Origin: Pelosinus sp.
GTDB taxonomy: Bacteria; Bacillota; Negativicutes; Propionisporales; Propionisporaceae
Length of the DNA stretch: 60,655 nt
Assembly (NCBI GenBank): GCA_021372375.1
Contig: JAJFUN010000083.1
Location: forward strand, 1 to 60,655
Direction: 5' to 3'
The position numbers were made by a program, and so were the translations under genes. The notes beneath the pieces are model-generated. The model saw only the letters and a list, made by a program, of their open reading frames with translations. It had not been told where the DNA came from and did no database searches. Within the stretch, counting starts at the first letter, position 1. Each line of letters opens with the position of its first letter. Below are positions 33,511 to 42,778 of the stretch, piece by piece.

Positions 33511-35403
33511 TTGACGAAAATACTTGACAGGATTAATCGGCCGCAGGATATCAAAAATCTTTCCTTTGGCCAATTAACTGAGCTCGCCGGAGAAATCCGC
33601 GGGCTTCTTATACATACAACTTCGAAGACCGGCGGTCATTTGGCGCCAAGTCTGGGGGTTGTGGAACTGACGCTTGCTATTCACAAAGTATTTGATAGTC
33701 CTAAAGATAAAGTGGTTTGGGATGTAGGGCATCAGGCCTATGTTCATAAAATACTTACAGGCAGACGTACTCAGTTTGATACCTTAAGGCAGCTTAATGG
33801 TCTAAGTGGCTTTCCAAAACGTTCGGAAAGCATTCATGATGCATTTGGCACAGGGCATTCCAGTACCTCGATATCTTCGGCTTTGGGGCTTGCCGTGGCC
33901 AGGGATCTTTCCGGCGAGAACAGTAATGTACTGGCAGTAATCGGTGATGGTTCGCTGACAGGCGGACTTGCCTATGAAGCACTGAATCATGCTGGACATC
34001 TTGGTAAAAAACTCATTGTCATTGTCAATGACAATGAAATGTCAATTGCCAAAAATGTCGGCGCCATGTCCGAGTATTTATCAAAAATTCGCACAGAACC
34101 AACTTATACCAAAGTAAAGCGGGATATTGAGTTTTTACTAAAACGTATTCCGGCCATCGGCGAGAGCGTGGCCAAAACGGTGGAACGTTTAAAAGACAGT
34201 TTGCGTTATCTGTTAGTACCGGGCGTGCTATTTGAAGAATTAGGGTTTACTTATGTAGGTCCAATCGACGGACATAATTTAGAAGTTCTGACAGAGGTAC
34301 TTACTAAGGCCAAAGATATGAATGGTCCGGTGCTCATTCATGTCATTACCTGTAAAGGTAAAGGATATCTTCCGGCTGAGCATAATCCTGATAAATTCCA
34401 TGGGGTTGGCCCATTTTCAATTGATACAGGTGAAATAATTAAAAAGGCGGGTGCGCCCTCTTATACCAGTGTTTTTGGTAAAACTTTAGTGGAAATAGCT
34501 GAGCAAAATAAAAATGTTGTAGCAATTACTGCGGCCATGCCGGAAGGGACAGGCCTTAAACCATTTAGTGCTAAATTTCCTGACCGTTTTTTTGATGTGG
34601 GCATTGCTGAAGCTCATGCCGTAACCTTTGCTGCCGGACTTGCCTGTCAGGGCAAAAAACCGGTTGTCGCGCTTTATTCTACCTTTGCGCAAAGGGCTTA
34701 TGACCAAATGGTGCAGGAACTATCTTTACAAAAACTATCGGTTGTTTTAGCCCTCGACCGCGCCGGCATTGTTGGTGAGGATGGGCCTACGCATCACGGG
34801 CTTTTTGATTATGCGTTTTTGCGTCATATTCCGAATATGGTTGTTATGGCGCCTAAAGATGAAAATGAACTCAGACATATGCTGTTTACCGCATTTGCGC
34901 AAGATGGACCTGTTTCGCTGCGTTATCCGCGCGGCGCAGGTGTGGGGGTTTCCTTAGATGAGCCTTTAAGGGAATTAGCTATTGGTAAGGCTGAAAAAAT
35001 TACTTCGGTAGAAAATAAGAAAATGGCTTTTTTTGCTATTGGCGCCATGGTTGCGCCATGTGTAGAGGCGGCGGCCTTATTAGAGAAAGAAGGTATTCCG
35101 GCCGCAGTTATTAATGCGCGCTTTGTTAAACCGCTGGACGAAGAAATGATTAGGCGCTTAGCGCGTGATATAGGGATGATTGTTACTGTTGAGGATGGTG
35201 TGCTGGCAGGTGGTTTTGGCTCAGCTGTTTTAGAGTACATTAATTCACAGAATCTTAACTGGGTAAAGGTGCTGCGTTTAGGTATTCCTGATAAGTTTGT
35301 GGAGCATGGCAAACGCAGTGAGCTTTTAGAAATGAATGGTTTAACCGCTGAGGGCATTAAGAAAAGTGCGCTTGAATATCTTCATCAGTTTGGAGCAAAG
35401 TAA
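33511..35403 (+). CDS. dxs: 1-deoxy-D-xylulose-5-phosphate synthase
   Basis: DXS condenses pyruvate and glyceraldehyde-3-phosphate with thiamine diphosphate, the entry to the MEP isoprenoid pathway. KTGGHLAPSLGVVELT, DVGHQAYVHKILTGR, the ThDP motif IGDGSLTGGLAYEALNHAG and the transketolase segment VVALDR-type region (VVLALDRAGIVGEDGPTHHG) are present. 630 residues, full length. Start TTG 33511 after AAGGAAGGG; a TATAAT lies near 33450. It overlaps tlyA by one base. Confidence 0.97.
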   Translation: MTKILDRINRPQDIKNLSFGQLTELAGEIRGLLIHTTSKTGGHLAPSLGVVELTLAIHKVFDSPKDKVVWDVGHQAYVHKILTGRRTQFDTLRQLNGLSGFPKRSESIHDAFGTGHSSTSISSALGLAVARDLSGENSNVLAVIGDGSLTGGLAYEALNHAGHLGKKLIVIVNDNEMSIAKNVGAMSEYLSKIRTEPTYTKVKRDIEFLLKRIPAIGESVAKTVERLKDSLRYLLVPGVLFEELGFTYVGPIDGHNLEVLTEVLTKAKDMNGPVLIHVITCKGKGYLPAEHNPDKFHGVGPFSIDTGEIIKKAGAPSYTSVFGKTLVEIAEQNKNVVAITAAMPEGTGLKPFSAKFPDRFFDVGIAEAHAVTFAAGLACQGKKPVVALYSTFAQRAYDQMVQELSLQKLSVVLALDRAGIVGEDGPTHHGLFDYAFLRHIPNMVVMAPKDENELRHMLFTAFAQDGPVSLRYPRGAGVGVSLDEPLRELAIGKAEKITSVENKKMAFFAIGAMVAPCVEAAALLEKEGIPAAVINARFVKPLDEEMIRRLARDIGMIVTVEDGVLAGGFGSAVLEYINSQNLNWVKVLRLGIPDKFVEHGKRSELLEMNGLTAEGIKKSALEYLHQFGAK

Positions 35404-36200
35404 TGAAAAAAGAGCGATTAGATGTTTTATTAGTGGAAAAGGGATTTGAGAATAGCCGTGAACGGGCTAAAGCAAGTATTATGGCAGGGCTTGTCCTGGT
35501 AAATGAGCAGAAGATTGATAAAGCTGGAACACTTGTTCCTAGTGATGCTGCTATCAGGGTGCTTGGCGACAGTATCGGTTATGTCAGCCGCGGCGGTTTG
35601 AAGCTTGCCAAAGCCATTGATTTTTTTCAACTTGATTTAACTAATAAAGTAATGGCAGATATTGGCGCATCTACAGGCGGCTTTACCGACTGTGCGCTTA
35701 AAAATGGGGCGGCCCGTGTTTTTGCGATTGATGTGGGCTATGGCCAGCTCGCCTGGTCGCTGCGTACAGATAAGCGGGTCGTCAATATGGAGCGAACCAA
35801 TATTCGCAGCATTACCCCGGCAGATATAGGTCAAGCTATGGACTTTATCTCTATTGATGTGGCATTCATATCACTGGAGAAAGTGCTGCCGGTGGTAAAG
35901 ACCATTTTAGCGCCTGAGGGCTGTGTGGTAGCACTGATAAAACCGCAGTTTGAGGCAGGGCGTGAAAAGGTTGGTAAAAAGGGCGTTGTCAAAGAGGCTA
36001 GTGTGCATAAGGAAGTCATTCATAAGATTTTTGCGCTCGTAAAAGCTTTGGAGTTTGGGATACTTGGTTTAACGTATTCACCAATAAAAGGGCCGGAAGG
36101 TAATATAGAATATTTAATTTATTTATCAGCAATGCCTGTTTTAGATATAGGTACTGATATTATTGATGCAGTTGTAAACGAGGCGCATGGTAATTTATAA
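35403..36200 (+). CDS. tlyA: TlyA-family rRNA 2'-O-methyltransferase
   Basis: A 265-residue protein with an N-terminal S4 RNA-binding domain (ERLDVLLVEKGFENSRERAK) and an FtsJ-like methyltransferase domain (DIGASTGGFTDCALKNGA, FISIDVAFISLEKVLP, ALIKPQFEAGREKVGK). Mycobacterial TlyA methylates 16S and 23S rRNA cytidines; Firmicute relatives (YqxC) are less studied. It overlaps the dxs stop (TAATG) and precedes nadK-argR-recN, the common order in Firmicutes. Confidence 0.93.
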   Translation: MKKERLDVLLVEKGFENSRERAKASIMAGLVLVNEQKIDKAGTLVPSDAAIRVLGDSIGYVSRGGLKLAKAIDFFQLDLTNKVMADIGASTGGFTDCALKNGAARVFAIDVGYGQLAWSLRTDKRVVNMERTNIRSITPADIGQAMDFISIDVAFISLEKVLPVVKTILAPEGCVVALIKPQFEAGREKVGKKGVVKEASVHKEVIHKIFALVKALEFGILGLTYSPIKGPEGNIEYLIYLSAMPVLDIGTDIIDAVVNEAHGNL

Positions 36201-36215
36201 CGGAGGATTAGCATT

Positions 36216-37076
36216 TTGCTAACTGTTGGCTTATTTCCTAATATACAAAAAAAAGATATTGTCAGCGTACTTGAGCGCGCAATAGAGTATTTAGAAAAAC
36301 ATCAGGTGAATATTGTTCTGCCGGCAGATGTTCAGCATGAACTGAAACGGCCGGATTTTGGCAAGTACGTAAAACGAGATCGGCTTGATATGGGCATTAC
36401 GTTAGGCGGCGACGGTACTATTTTGAGTACAGCGCGGAAAATTGCAGAGCTCGATATTCCACTATGCGGTATCAATTTGGGGCGAATGGGCTTTTTAGCA
36501 GAAATTGAACTGGCAGAAATGGAAGCAATGCTGGGAAAAATTATTGCCGGCGATTATTATATCGAGGAGCGTTTGATGCTTGCTGCGCTGGTTGAGCGGG
36601 CTGGCAAAACAAACTATATTTCGTCAGCGCTTAATGATATTGTCATCGCTAAGGCCGGTGTTTCCCGCATGTCTAAATTAAAACTCTTTGTCGGCGGGGA
36701 TTATACTGCGGATTATTGGGCAGATGGCCTGATTGTGGCAACTGCTACCGGCTCTACCGGCTATTCTCTATCAGCCGGCGGACCTATCGTGACACCTAAT
36801 CTTAAGGCCATTATTATCACGCCAATTTGTCCACATTCTTTAAATAACCGTTCACTTGTCGTGTCAGAAAGCGAGCTGATAAGACTGGAGATTTCCTCGA
36901 CATCTGACATGGCACTGAGCGCAGATGGACAGATACTTTATAATTTGCGGCCCAAAGATGTTGTCATGATAAAACCGGCGCAGCATCGCGCAAAATTTAT
37001 TCGCTTTCAGAGCAAGAGCTATTATGAAAATTTGCGCAGTAAAATTCAGCGAGGCGAACGGCATACAAACCTTTAA
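36216..37076 (+). CDS. nadK: NAD kinase
   Basis: NAD kinase phosphorylates NAD to NADP. The GGDGT motif is at about 64-68 (ITLGGDGTIL), followed by NLGRMGFLAE, the TGSTGYSLSAGGP substrate loop and LALSADGQ-type segment. 286 residues. GGAGGA at 36201-36206 precedes TTG 36216. It lies 15 nt after tlyA. Confidence 0.95.
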   Translation: MLTVGLFPNIQKKDIVSVLERAIEYLEKHQVNIVLPADVQHELKRPDFGKYVKRDRLDMGITLGGDGTILSTARKIAELDIPLCGINLGRMGFLAEIELAEMEAMLGKIIAGDYYIEERLMLAALVERAGKTNYISSALNDIVIAKAGVSRMSKLKLFVGGDYTADYWADGLIVATATGSTGYSLSAGGPIVTPNLKAIIITPICPHSLNNRSLVVSESELIRLEISSTSDMALSADGQILYNLRPKDVVMIKPAQHRAKFIRFQSKSYYENLRSKIQRGERHTNL

Positions 37077-37172
37077 TCAGGACTTTACCGTAATTCGTTC
37101 GGAAATGTTAAATCACGGGCATAATCCGCCGGTTTTATATACGATTGAAAAAGCTAAAAAGAGGTGAATTGC

Positions 37173-37625
37173 TTGAAGGGATTGCGTCTTTCTCGCATTA
37201 AAGAACTTGTTGAACATAATATTATTGAAACACAAGAGGACTTGGCAGAGGCCTTGCGCAAAGAAGGAATTGATATTACTCAGGCTACCGTATCACGGGA
37301 TATCAAGGAACTCATGCTGATTAAAGCACCGGTCGGTGACGGTCGCTATCGTTATGCGCTGCCCAAAGAACAAAATCCGGTTTTTTCACACTCCCGGATG
37401 TCGCGCATGTTTCAAGATTCGGTAGTGGCTATTGATTCAAGCGAGAATATTATCGTGCTCAAAACCATGCCAGGCACAGCCCAGGCGGTAGCGGCGACCA
37501 TTGATAATACCAAATGGCCGGAAATTATTGGCACAGTGGCTGGTGATGACACGATATTTATGGTTGTTAAACCAGTGGCAGCTGTGCCTGACGTAATAGC
37601 CAAATTCCGTGATTTACTCAAGTAA
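37173..37625 (+). CDS. argR: arginine repressor ArgR/AhrC
   Basis: A 150-residue regulator: N-terminal winged helix (SRIKELVEHNIIETQEDLAEAL, TQATVSRDIKELMLIK) and C-terminal arginine-binding hexamerisation domain with GTVAGDDTIFMVV. It represses arginine synthesis and activates catabolism when arginine binds. GAGGTG 6 nt before TTG 37173 decides the start over GTG 37164. Placement directly before recN is typical of Firmicutes. Confidence 0.94.
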   Translation: MKGLRLSRIKELVEHNIIETQEDLAEALRKEGIDITQATVSRDIKELMLIKAPVGDGRYRYALPKEQNPVFSHSRMSRMFQDSVVAIDSSENIIVLKTMPGTAQAVAATIDNTKWPEIIGTVAGDDTIFMVVKPVAAVPDVIAKFRDLLK

Positions 37626-37637
37626 GGAGCGGTTACT

Positions 37638-39344
37638 TTGCTTAAATCATTGACTGTTATTAATTTTGCGTTAATTGAATATATTACTGTGGAATTTTCG
37701 GAAGGGCTGAATATTTTAACAGGTGAAACCGGCGCCGGTAAATCTATTTTGATTGACGCTTTAAATACCGTTTTAGGCGGCCGGGCATCGGTTGACTATA
37801 TTCGGACAAACACCGATTTTTTTCGCGTTGAGGCCGTATTTGATTTGTCACTAGCCAATGCTGTTGAGCCAATACTACAAGAGCAGGGTATTTCTCTAGA
37901 AGCAGACGGAGCCTTAATTATCAGCCGTAAGTTTTCACGGGCCGGAAAAAATACCACCTTAATAAATGGCTGTAATATACCACTTGGAGTATTACGACAA
38001 ATTGGCAGCTCGCTAGTAGATATGCATGGTCAGCATGAAAATCAGGCCTTATTAAATTCGGATACGCATTTAGCCTTGATCGATAATTTTTGCCGGGAGA
38101 TTGCCCCTAAATTAGCGCAATATCGAGGCGTTTATGGGGAGTGGCTGGGCCTAAAAAAAGAACTGGATGCTCTAAAAAACCGCACGCGGGAAACAGCGCA
38201 GCGCGTGGATATGCTAAAATGGCAGATTGAGGAGATTAACGCGGCCGCTTTGCAGCCAAACGAAGAAGAAAAGTTAGAGAAGGAAATTGATATATTATCC
38301 CATGCGGAAAAAATCAGTACGGCGGCAGTTAGTGCGTATAATCTCCTAAATAGCGGCGCTAAAGGCAGCGGTGGAGTGCTCACGCTACTGGCTGATATCA
38401 AACATAATTTAGAAGTAGCTAGCCGCTATGATCCGAAGATTACCCCGCAGCTTACCGTAGTTACCGACAGCTTGTATCAGCTGGAGGAGACCAGTACTGA
38501 CCTTAGGCTGTATGCCGATTCGTGTGAATTTAATCCCAGCCGACTAAATACCCTGCAGCAAAGAATGGATGTTATTTATAAGCTAAAGAAAAAATATGGC
38601 GCTTCAGTGCATGATATTTTGGCCTATTGCCAAACAGCCCAGCGTGAACTTGCAGATATTACTAATTATGATGAGCGAATTGAAAAGCTTGCCAAGGCCC
38701 AGGCGCAATTAGTCCAAAAGCTATCTTTGCTGGCCGATGAATTGCATATATTAAGAAAGCGGGCTGGGGCAAGCTTAGCTGAGCAAATTACCATGCAGCT
38801 TCAAGAATTAGGTATGGCTAAGGCTGTTTTTCAGGCTGAGCTAAATAAAGCCGAAACTTTTTCAAATACAGGCTGCACCGAGGTAGCTCTACTTTTTTCC
38901 GCCAATCAGGGTGAGGAGGCCAAACCACTTGAGAAGGTGGCGTCAGGCGGCGAGCTTTCCCGCATTGCGTTAGCCATCAAAGCACTTTGCAGCAGGCGTG
39001 ATGCGGTTCATACCATGATTTTTGATGAAATTGATACAGGCATAGGCGGCCAGACGGCGCAGATGGTGGCAGAAAAAATTGCTTTGGTAGCAGCGTTTAA
39101 GCAGGTGCTTTGTATTACCCATTTGCCCCAGATCGCTGCTATGGCGGATTTACATATGTATATTGAAAAAGTAGCGGAAAATGAGCGGACTCATACAATG
39201 GTGCGAAGTCTTAGTAAAGAGGCGGCTGTTATGGAGATTGCCAGAATGGCTTCAGGCAATAATTCTACGCAGACGGCTCAAGAAAATGCCAAAGAAATGC
39301 TGAAAAGTGCGTTTTTAAAGAAAGAACAATGGAGAAAGGTATAA
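37638..39344 (+). CDS. recN: DNA repair protein RecN
   Basis: RecN is an SMC-like ATPase acting early in double-strand break repair. Walker A GETGAGKS lies at about 29-36, a long coiled coil spans about 150-370, and the ABC signature VASGGELSRIALAIKAL and Walker B MIFDEIDTGIGGQTA are near the C-terminus. 568 residues. Start TTG 37638 after AAGGAGCGG. In many Firmicutes spoIVB follows; here a 4-kb block intervenes. Confidence 0.96.
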   Translation: MLKSLTVINFALIEYITVEFSEGLNILTGETGAGKSILIDALNTVLGGRASVDYIRTNTDFFRVEAVFDLSLANAVEPILQEQGISLEADGALIISRKFSRAGKNTTLINGCNIPLGVLRQIGSSLVDMHGQHENQALLNSDTHLALIDNFCREIAPKLAQYRGVYGEWLGLKKELDALKNRTRETAQRVDMLKWQIEEINAAALQPNEEEKLEKEIDILSHAEKISTAAVSAYNLLNSGAKGSGGVLTLLADIKHNLEVASRYDPKITPQLTVVTDSLYQLEETSTDLRLYADSCEFNPSRLNTLQQRMDVIYKLKKKYGASVHDILAYCQTAQRELADITNYDERIEKLAKAQAQLVQKLSLLADELHILRKRAGASLAEQITMQLQELGMAKAVFQAELNKAETFSNTGCTEVALLFSANQGEEAKPLEKVASGGELSRIALAIKALCSRRDAVHTMIFDEIDTGIGGQTAQMVAEKIALVAAFKQVLCITHLPQIAAMADLHMYIEKVAENERTHTMVRSLSKEAAVMEIARMASGNNSTQTAQENAKEMLKSAFLKKEQWRKV

Positions 39345-39400
39345 TTATTATCAGGTGATTAGATAAGATAAACAAAAAATCCGGTAAGTGTAATTACTTT

Positions 39401-39442
39401 GGGTCACTTAATGGAATGGTAGTTCCATTGTGGCCCTTTTTC
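39401..39442. terminator. terminator between recN and the glycosyltransferase genes
   Basis: GGGTCACTTAATGGAA and TTCCATTGTGGCCC pair around GGTAG-type loop, followed by TTTTTCT. It ends the long operon from the left and may also serve the minus strand. Confidence 0.8.
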
Positions 39443-39446
39443 TGTC

Positions 39447-40148
39447 TCAATTTTGAGCTTCAATCATTCTATGTTCACATTTTGCATCTAAGTTAATCAA
39501 TAACTTGTAACCTTTGGCATTAGCCGCTAAGCAAAAGCCTACATCTTCACCTTGTGGATGTGAGGCGTATCTGATATTGTTTTCTAATACATTACGCGGG
39601 ATTAAATATACAGCGCCGATTACATCTGCTTTCATAGTGCCTGCTAAAGGATAGGTTGGCGGATGCTGAATACAGCCATTTAGGTTGATCATAAAGTTGC
39701 CTGGCATGCGGCCGTCTAGCTGTCGACCTGGAATATTGCAGATGGCAGCCGCTACGATTGTTTCGTTGTTAGCGAGGGCCAACAGCTTGGAGATAATATC
39801 AGGAGGCACGATAATATCTGAATCGATGGATAAAAGAAACTGGCAAGAGGTTGACTGTAAAAACATGTTGATAAAAGTGTTGCGGATAAAGGCCAAATGT
39901 CTAAAGTGGTTGGCATTATATTCTCCTCGTCGATAGCCAGGCACTTCTTCGTCAACGCGTTCTTGCCATTGACCTTGTCGTGTTTTAAGAAATTGCTGCA
40001 GTATAGTTTTGGAGGTATCTGTGCTGTTGTTTAGTAAAAAAAGGTATTCTTTTTCCTTGTAAGACACAGTATCCAGTGCCGCCAGATAATCTGGCAGCAC
40101 CCACGCACGATTGCGGACTGGGCAGCCAATAGCTATTGGGGGTAGCAT
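39447..40148 (-). CDS. glycosyltransferase, GT2/GT-A-like fold
   Basis: A 233-residue protein with a GT-A-like layout: IAIGCPVRNRAWVLPDYLAAL at the N-terminus, NNSTDTSKT, and a metal-binding SIDSDIIVPPDI (DxD-type). HPQGEDVGFCLAANAKGYKL near the end is the acceptor-side motif. It should transfer a sugar from a nucleotide donor. It overlaps the upstream glycosyltransferase by 16 nt and has GGAGGG 6 nt before ATG 40148. The acceptor is unknown; the sporulation neighbourhood hints at spore-surface glycan. Confidence 0.8.
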   Translation of the reverse strand: MLPPIAIGCPVRNRAWVLPDYLAALDTVSYKEKEYLFLLNNSTDTSKTILQQFLKTRQGQWQERVDEEVPGYRRGEYNANHFRHLAFIRNTFINMFLQSTSCQFLLSIDSDIIVPPDIISKLLALANNETIVAAAICNIPGRQLDGRMPGNFMINLNGCIQHPPTYPLAGTMKADVIGAVYLIPRNVLENNIRYASHPQGEDVGFCLAANAKGYKLLINLDAKCEHRMIEAQN

Positions 40149-41155
40149 TTTAATCCCTCCATGAGGGCTGAAACAACTGTTTCAGCTCTTAGCGCCCAAG
40201 AATTTTCTTGAGCAAATTTTATGCGTTTCTCGGCAGCTTGCGGCGGTGAATCCTGAGCTAAAGCGAGCAGGTTATCTTGGCTGATTATATCAATATACTT
40301 TGTATTCGCTTCAGGCAAGGACGTGCTGACTACCGGTTTGCCGGAGGCGAGATATTCCCACATTTTTATGGGATTAACCCCTTTGGTTACTTGATTTATG
40401 GCAAAAGGCATCCAGCATACATCAAAATTACTTAAATAGGCTGGCAGCTTACCATAGTCTTTGTGTCCTAAATAATAAAGGTTTTTTGCTTTTACAGGTG
40501 CATCCGCACAGCCGTAAAAAGGGCCGACAAAGATAAAGGCATAGTTGGTATAGGTTTGTACGGCCTTATGGATTAGTGCCCAATCGAGCCATAGGGCAAC
40601 TGCGCCAATATAGCCAATGATTTTTTTGTTAAATTTCATATCAGGCAGTGGAATTTGTTTTTGAGCTTGCGAAAAATGCGTATAGTCGCAAGCATTAGGT
40701 ACTAACAATGCTTTTTGGGGGCTGAGCTGTGCTACTCTTTCAAATAAGCTTGTAGAGCTAGCTAAAACAAGATTAGCATTTTGCACGCATAGTTTATAAT
40801 TTTCTTTCCAACTACTAAACTCATTTTCTGGTTCATCTAATGCATCAAAAACAATGTAGTCGACAGCAAGACTTTTTAGTCTGTTATACTGTGGCGGGTT
40901 TGAATAATAGAGTACAATAGGTTCTCCGGACATACTTGTTTGTGCCCATGCTATGGCTTGGGGTATATCCATGTTATTGGCGAGGATTAGGTTCCGGCTT
41001 ATTTGTTCAAAGCCAGGCGGGTGCAGGTAGTCTTTATTTACATTGCAGAAAATTGTTAAGCAGTCTTTTTGCGCTAAGGCTTTTAAAAGCTGCTGCGGTC
41101 GTTGGTGAAGATAATCCCAGTCAACAGTTGTAGGGTATATAATTACCGGTTTCAT
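40133..41155 (-). CDS. glycosyltransferase, GT-B fold
   Basis: A 340-residue protein with the two-Rossmann GT-B pattern: YPTTVDWDYLHQRPQQLLKALA at the N-terminus, FDALDEPENEF, LVPNACDYTHF, IGYIGAVALWLDW, and the donor-site segment VNPIKMWEYLASGKPVVST. Relatives are spore-coat or capsular-type glycosyltransferases. GGAAGG precedes ATG 41155; a 15-residue longer frame lacks a site. It forms a two-gene unit with the GT2 gene. A CATAGTATA element upstream on the minus strand resembles sporulation -10 boxes, without a clear -35. Confidence 0.82.
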   Translation of the reverse strand: MKPVIIYPTTVDWDYLHQRPQQLLKALAQKDCLTIFCNVNKDYLHPPGFEQISRNLILANNMDIPQAIAWAQTSMSGEPIVLYYSNPPQYNRLKSLAVDYIVFDALDEPENEFSSWKENYKLCVQNANLVLASSTSLFERVAQLSPQKALLVPNACDYTHFSQAQKQIPLPDMKFNKKIIGYIGAVALWLDWALIHKAVQTYTNYAFIFVGPFYGCADAPVKAKNLYYLGHKDYGKLPAYLSNFDVCWMPFAINQVTKGVNPIKMWEYLASGKPVVSTSLPEANTKYIDIISQDNLLALAQDSPPQAAEKRIKFAQENSWALRAETVVSALMEGLKCYPQ

Positions 41156-41298
41156 GCTGACGATCCTTCCTTTCAGAGCTTTCAATAATATACTATGCAA
41201 ATAGCTGCTATAACGATATAGGCGTAGTACTTTTCATGTCCAGCGCATATGGCACAGCATATAATAACGCAGGATTACTGATGAGGAGTTTGATAGAT

Positions 41299-41601
41299 AT
41301 GGAAATCGGATTATTGTTGGTTGTCCTCGTGGCAGTGGTTGCGGGAGAAATATTCATTTATTTAAAATTGACTCGCGTTATAGAGCAGATTAGTGATATT
41401 GCCATGCTGCGCCCGGCAGTAGAGCAGATAATAAACATGCTGTCGGCACAGCGCTCACCGAATTTTAGCCTGCCCGATAAAATGCTCTTTCAGAAAGAAA
41501 TAACTGTTACGCCGCATGAGCAAGTTTCCCGAGTCGATGTCAAATTGAGCACAGTTGTGCCGCCATTAGCAGACTCTGAAAAAGGTAACAGTATTTTGTA
41601 A
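41299..41601 (+). CDS. small single-span membrane protein
   Basis: A protein of about 100 residues with one N-terminal membrane segment (GLLLVVLVAVVAGEIFIYL) and a polar C-terminal part. No family is recognised. AGGAG at 41284-41288 lies 10 nt before ATG 41299; ATG 41281 is an alternative. It is divergent from the glycosyltransferase pair and precedes the small repeat-domain gene by 37 nt, so it may belong to the same spore-linked block. Confidence 0.55.
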   Translation: MEIGLLLVVLVAVVAGEIFIYLKLTRVIEQISDIAMLRPAVEQIINMLSAQRSPNFSLPDKMLFQKEITVTPHEQVSRVDVKLSTVVPPLADSEKGNSIL

Positions 41602-41638
41602 ACTGACATATATTAAACTAAAAGGAGGTATGACACAA

Positions 41639-41956
41639 ATGATTTATATTCTTAACTCTTACAGTGCTGCGGCGACAACTGATACTGAGCTCAAAATAGC
41701 TGGCACATGCACCAGCTATGATGATCATGTTTTATATGGTCAAATTACAGATAATCAAGCCACGCCGGCGCCTGTGGTGGGCGCACTTGTGAGAGCAAGT
41801 GTAAATGGCACAGTACTTGGTTACACTTATTCCGGTTGTAAAGGCGAATATATGCTTTCTGTCCGTGCGGCCAATTGGCCAGCAAGCGGAAATATTCTTA
41901 TTGAGGTCGTTGGTTCCGATGTAACCCAGACCGCTGCTCAGTGCGCAATCCCCTGA
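41639..41956 (+). CDS. single-domain CarboxypepD_reg-like protein, possible spore surface
   Basis: A 105-residue protein made of one beta-sandwich-like module: GQITDNQ, PAPVVGALVRASVNG, LGYTYSGCKGEYMLSV, ILIEVVG and a terminal Cys (AAQCAIP). The pattern matches carboxypeptidase regulatory-like (Ig-fold) domains. The same module forms the C-terminal half of the protein at 42779-43288, including the two Cys. No signal peptide is present, so if it reaches a surface it would be the mother-cell-assembled spore surface. AGGAGG lies 10 nt before ATG 41639. Confidence 0.72.
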   Translation: MIYILNSYSAAATTDTELKIAGTCTSYDDHVLYGQITDNQATPAPVVGALVRASVNGTVLGYTYSGCKGEYMLSVRAANWPASGNILIEVVGSDVTQTAAQCAIP

Positions 41957-41962
41957 AAGATC

Positions 41963-41992
41963 AAAAGACTTTGCGAATTCGCAAAGTCTTTT
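41963..41992. terminator. perfect palindromic bidirectional terminator
   Basis: AAAAGACTTTGCGAA and TTCGCAAAGTCTTTT are immediately adjacent perfect arms, with T-runs on both strands between convergent genes. Confidence 0.85.
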
Positions 41993-42007
41993 CCCTATTA
42001 TTTAGTC

Positions 42008-42610
42008 TTATATTTTTTGAAAAACAGAAAACAATTGATAACCGTGCCACCTGGTATCGGGTATTTCCAGACAATTAATGATTTTATAATAATGTAAATT
42101 AAAGCCCGGTATCTTGTTTATAATATCTTTTTCCTCAAAGGTATAAAAATGTTCTGTTCCTTTGTTGTATTCTTTAAACGGGACAAGTGTAATAAAATAT
42201 CTTTGGGCTTGCAAAACAATTTTATTTGTTATCTCATAGGGATTTGAAAAATGTTCTAGTACATTAGAGCAAACTAAAATATCGTATTTCACAGTACTAC
42301 TCAGCATGTCTGAACATTGAAAGTGATTATTGGGAAATTTGTTTTTAGCGTTACTGATTGCCGTAGCGGAAAAATCCTGACCGACAATATAGGAATCGGG
42401 GAAATACGTAGAAAGTAAATATACACCTTCGCCTTCCGCACAACCTATATCGCATAGTGATAATTTGTTATTTTTTATTTCCTGAGTAATTTCTTCCGTT
42501 AAGTTTTGAATCAATAATTTATAAAAAAATTTACTTTGTTCAATCCCTCCACAGAGGACCCAATTCTGGCTGAAACGATCATTCCAGTACTCTTTACTGT
42601 TGATTAACAA
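42008..42610 (-). CDS. class I SAM-dependent methyltransferase
   Basis: A 200-residue methyltransferase with the Rossmann SAM motif LCDIGCAEGEGVYLLSTYF, VGQDFSATAI and DILVCSNVLEHFSNP (post-I/IV motifs). The N-terminal KEYWNDRFSQNW is typical of Methyltransf_11/12 enzymes that modify sugars or lipids. The start is TTG 42610 after GGTGGAG. It is a single gene convergent with the repeat-domain gene, in a block with two glycosyltransferases, which suggests a modified glycan; that is inference. Confidence 0.85.
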   Translation of the reverse strand: MLINSKEYWNDRFSQNWVLCGGIEQSKFFYKLLIQNLTEEITQEIKNNKLSLCDIGCAEGEGVYLLSTYFPDSYIVGQDFSATAISNAKNKFPNNHFQCSDMLSSTVKYDILVCSNVLEHFSNPYEITNKIVLQAQRYFITLVPFKEYNKGTEHFYTFEEKDIINKIPGFNLHYYKIINCLEIPDTRWHGYQLFSVFQKI

Positions 42611-42721
42611 TGCATATCTCCACCTTTGCTGACTGTATCTTTATAGATAAACTATGAAATATATAGCCTTGCAGTTCATTGTTTTTTTAAGAAAGCTAAC
42701 AAAAGCTAGTATACCTTTCGC

Positions 42722-42750
42722 ACACAAGCAAAGGGGAAGGCATACTATAA
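42722..42750 (+). promoter_or_regulatory. sigma-E/K-like sporulation promoter
   Basis: ACA at 42724-42726, a 14-nt spacer and CATACTATA at 42741-42749 fit the mother-cell sigma-K consensus (AC, 14-16 nt, CATANNNTA). It lies about 30 nt before the gene at 42779. Needs promoter mapping. Confidence 0.5.
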
Positions 42751-42778
42751 ATTATCGTTATGTGGTAAAGGTGATAGG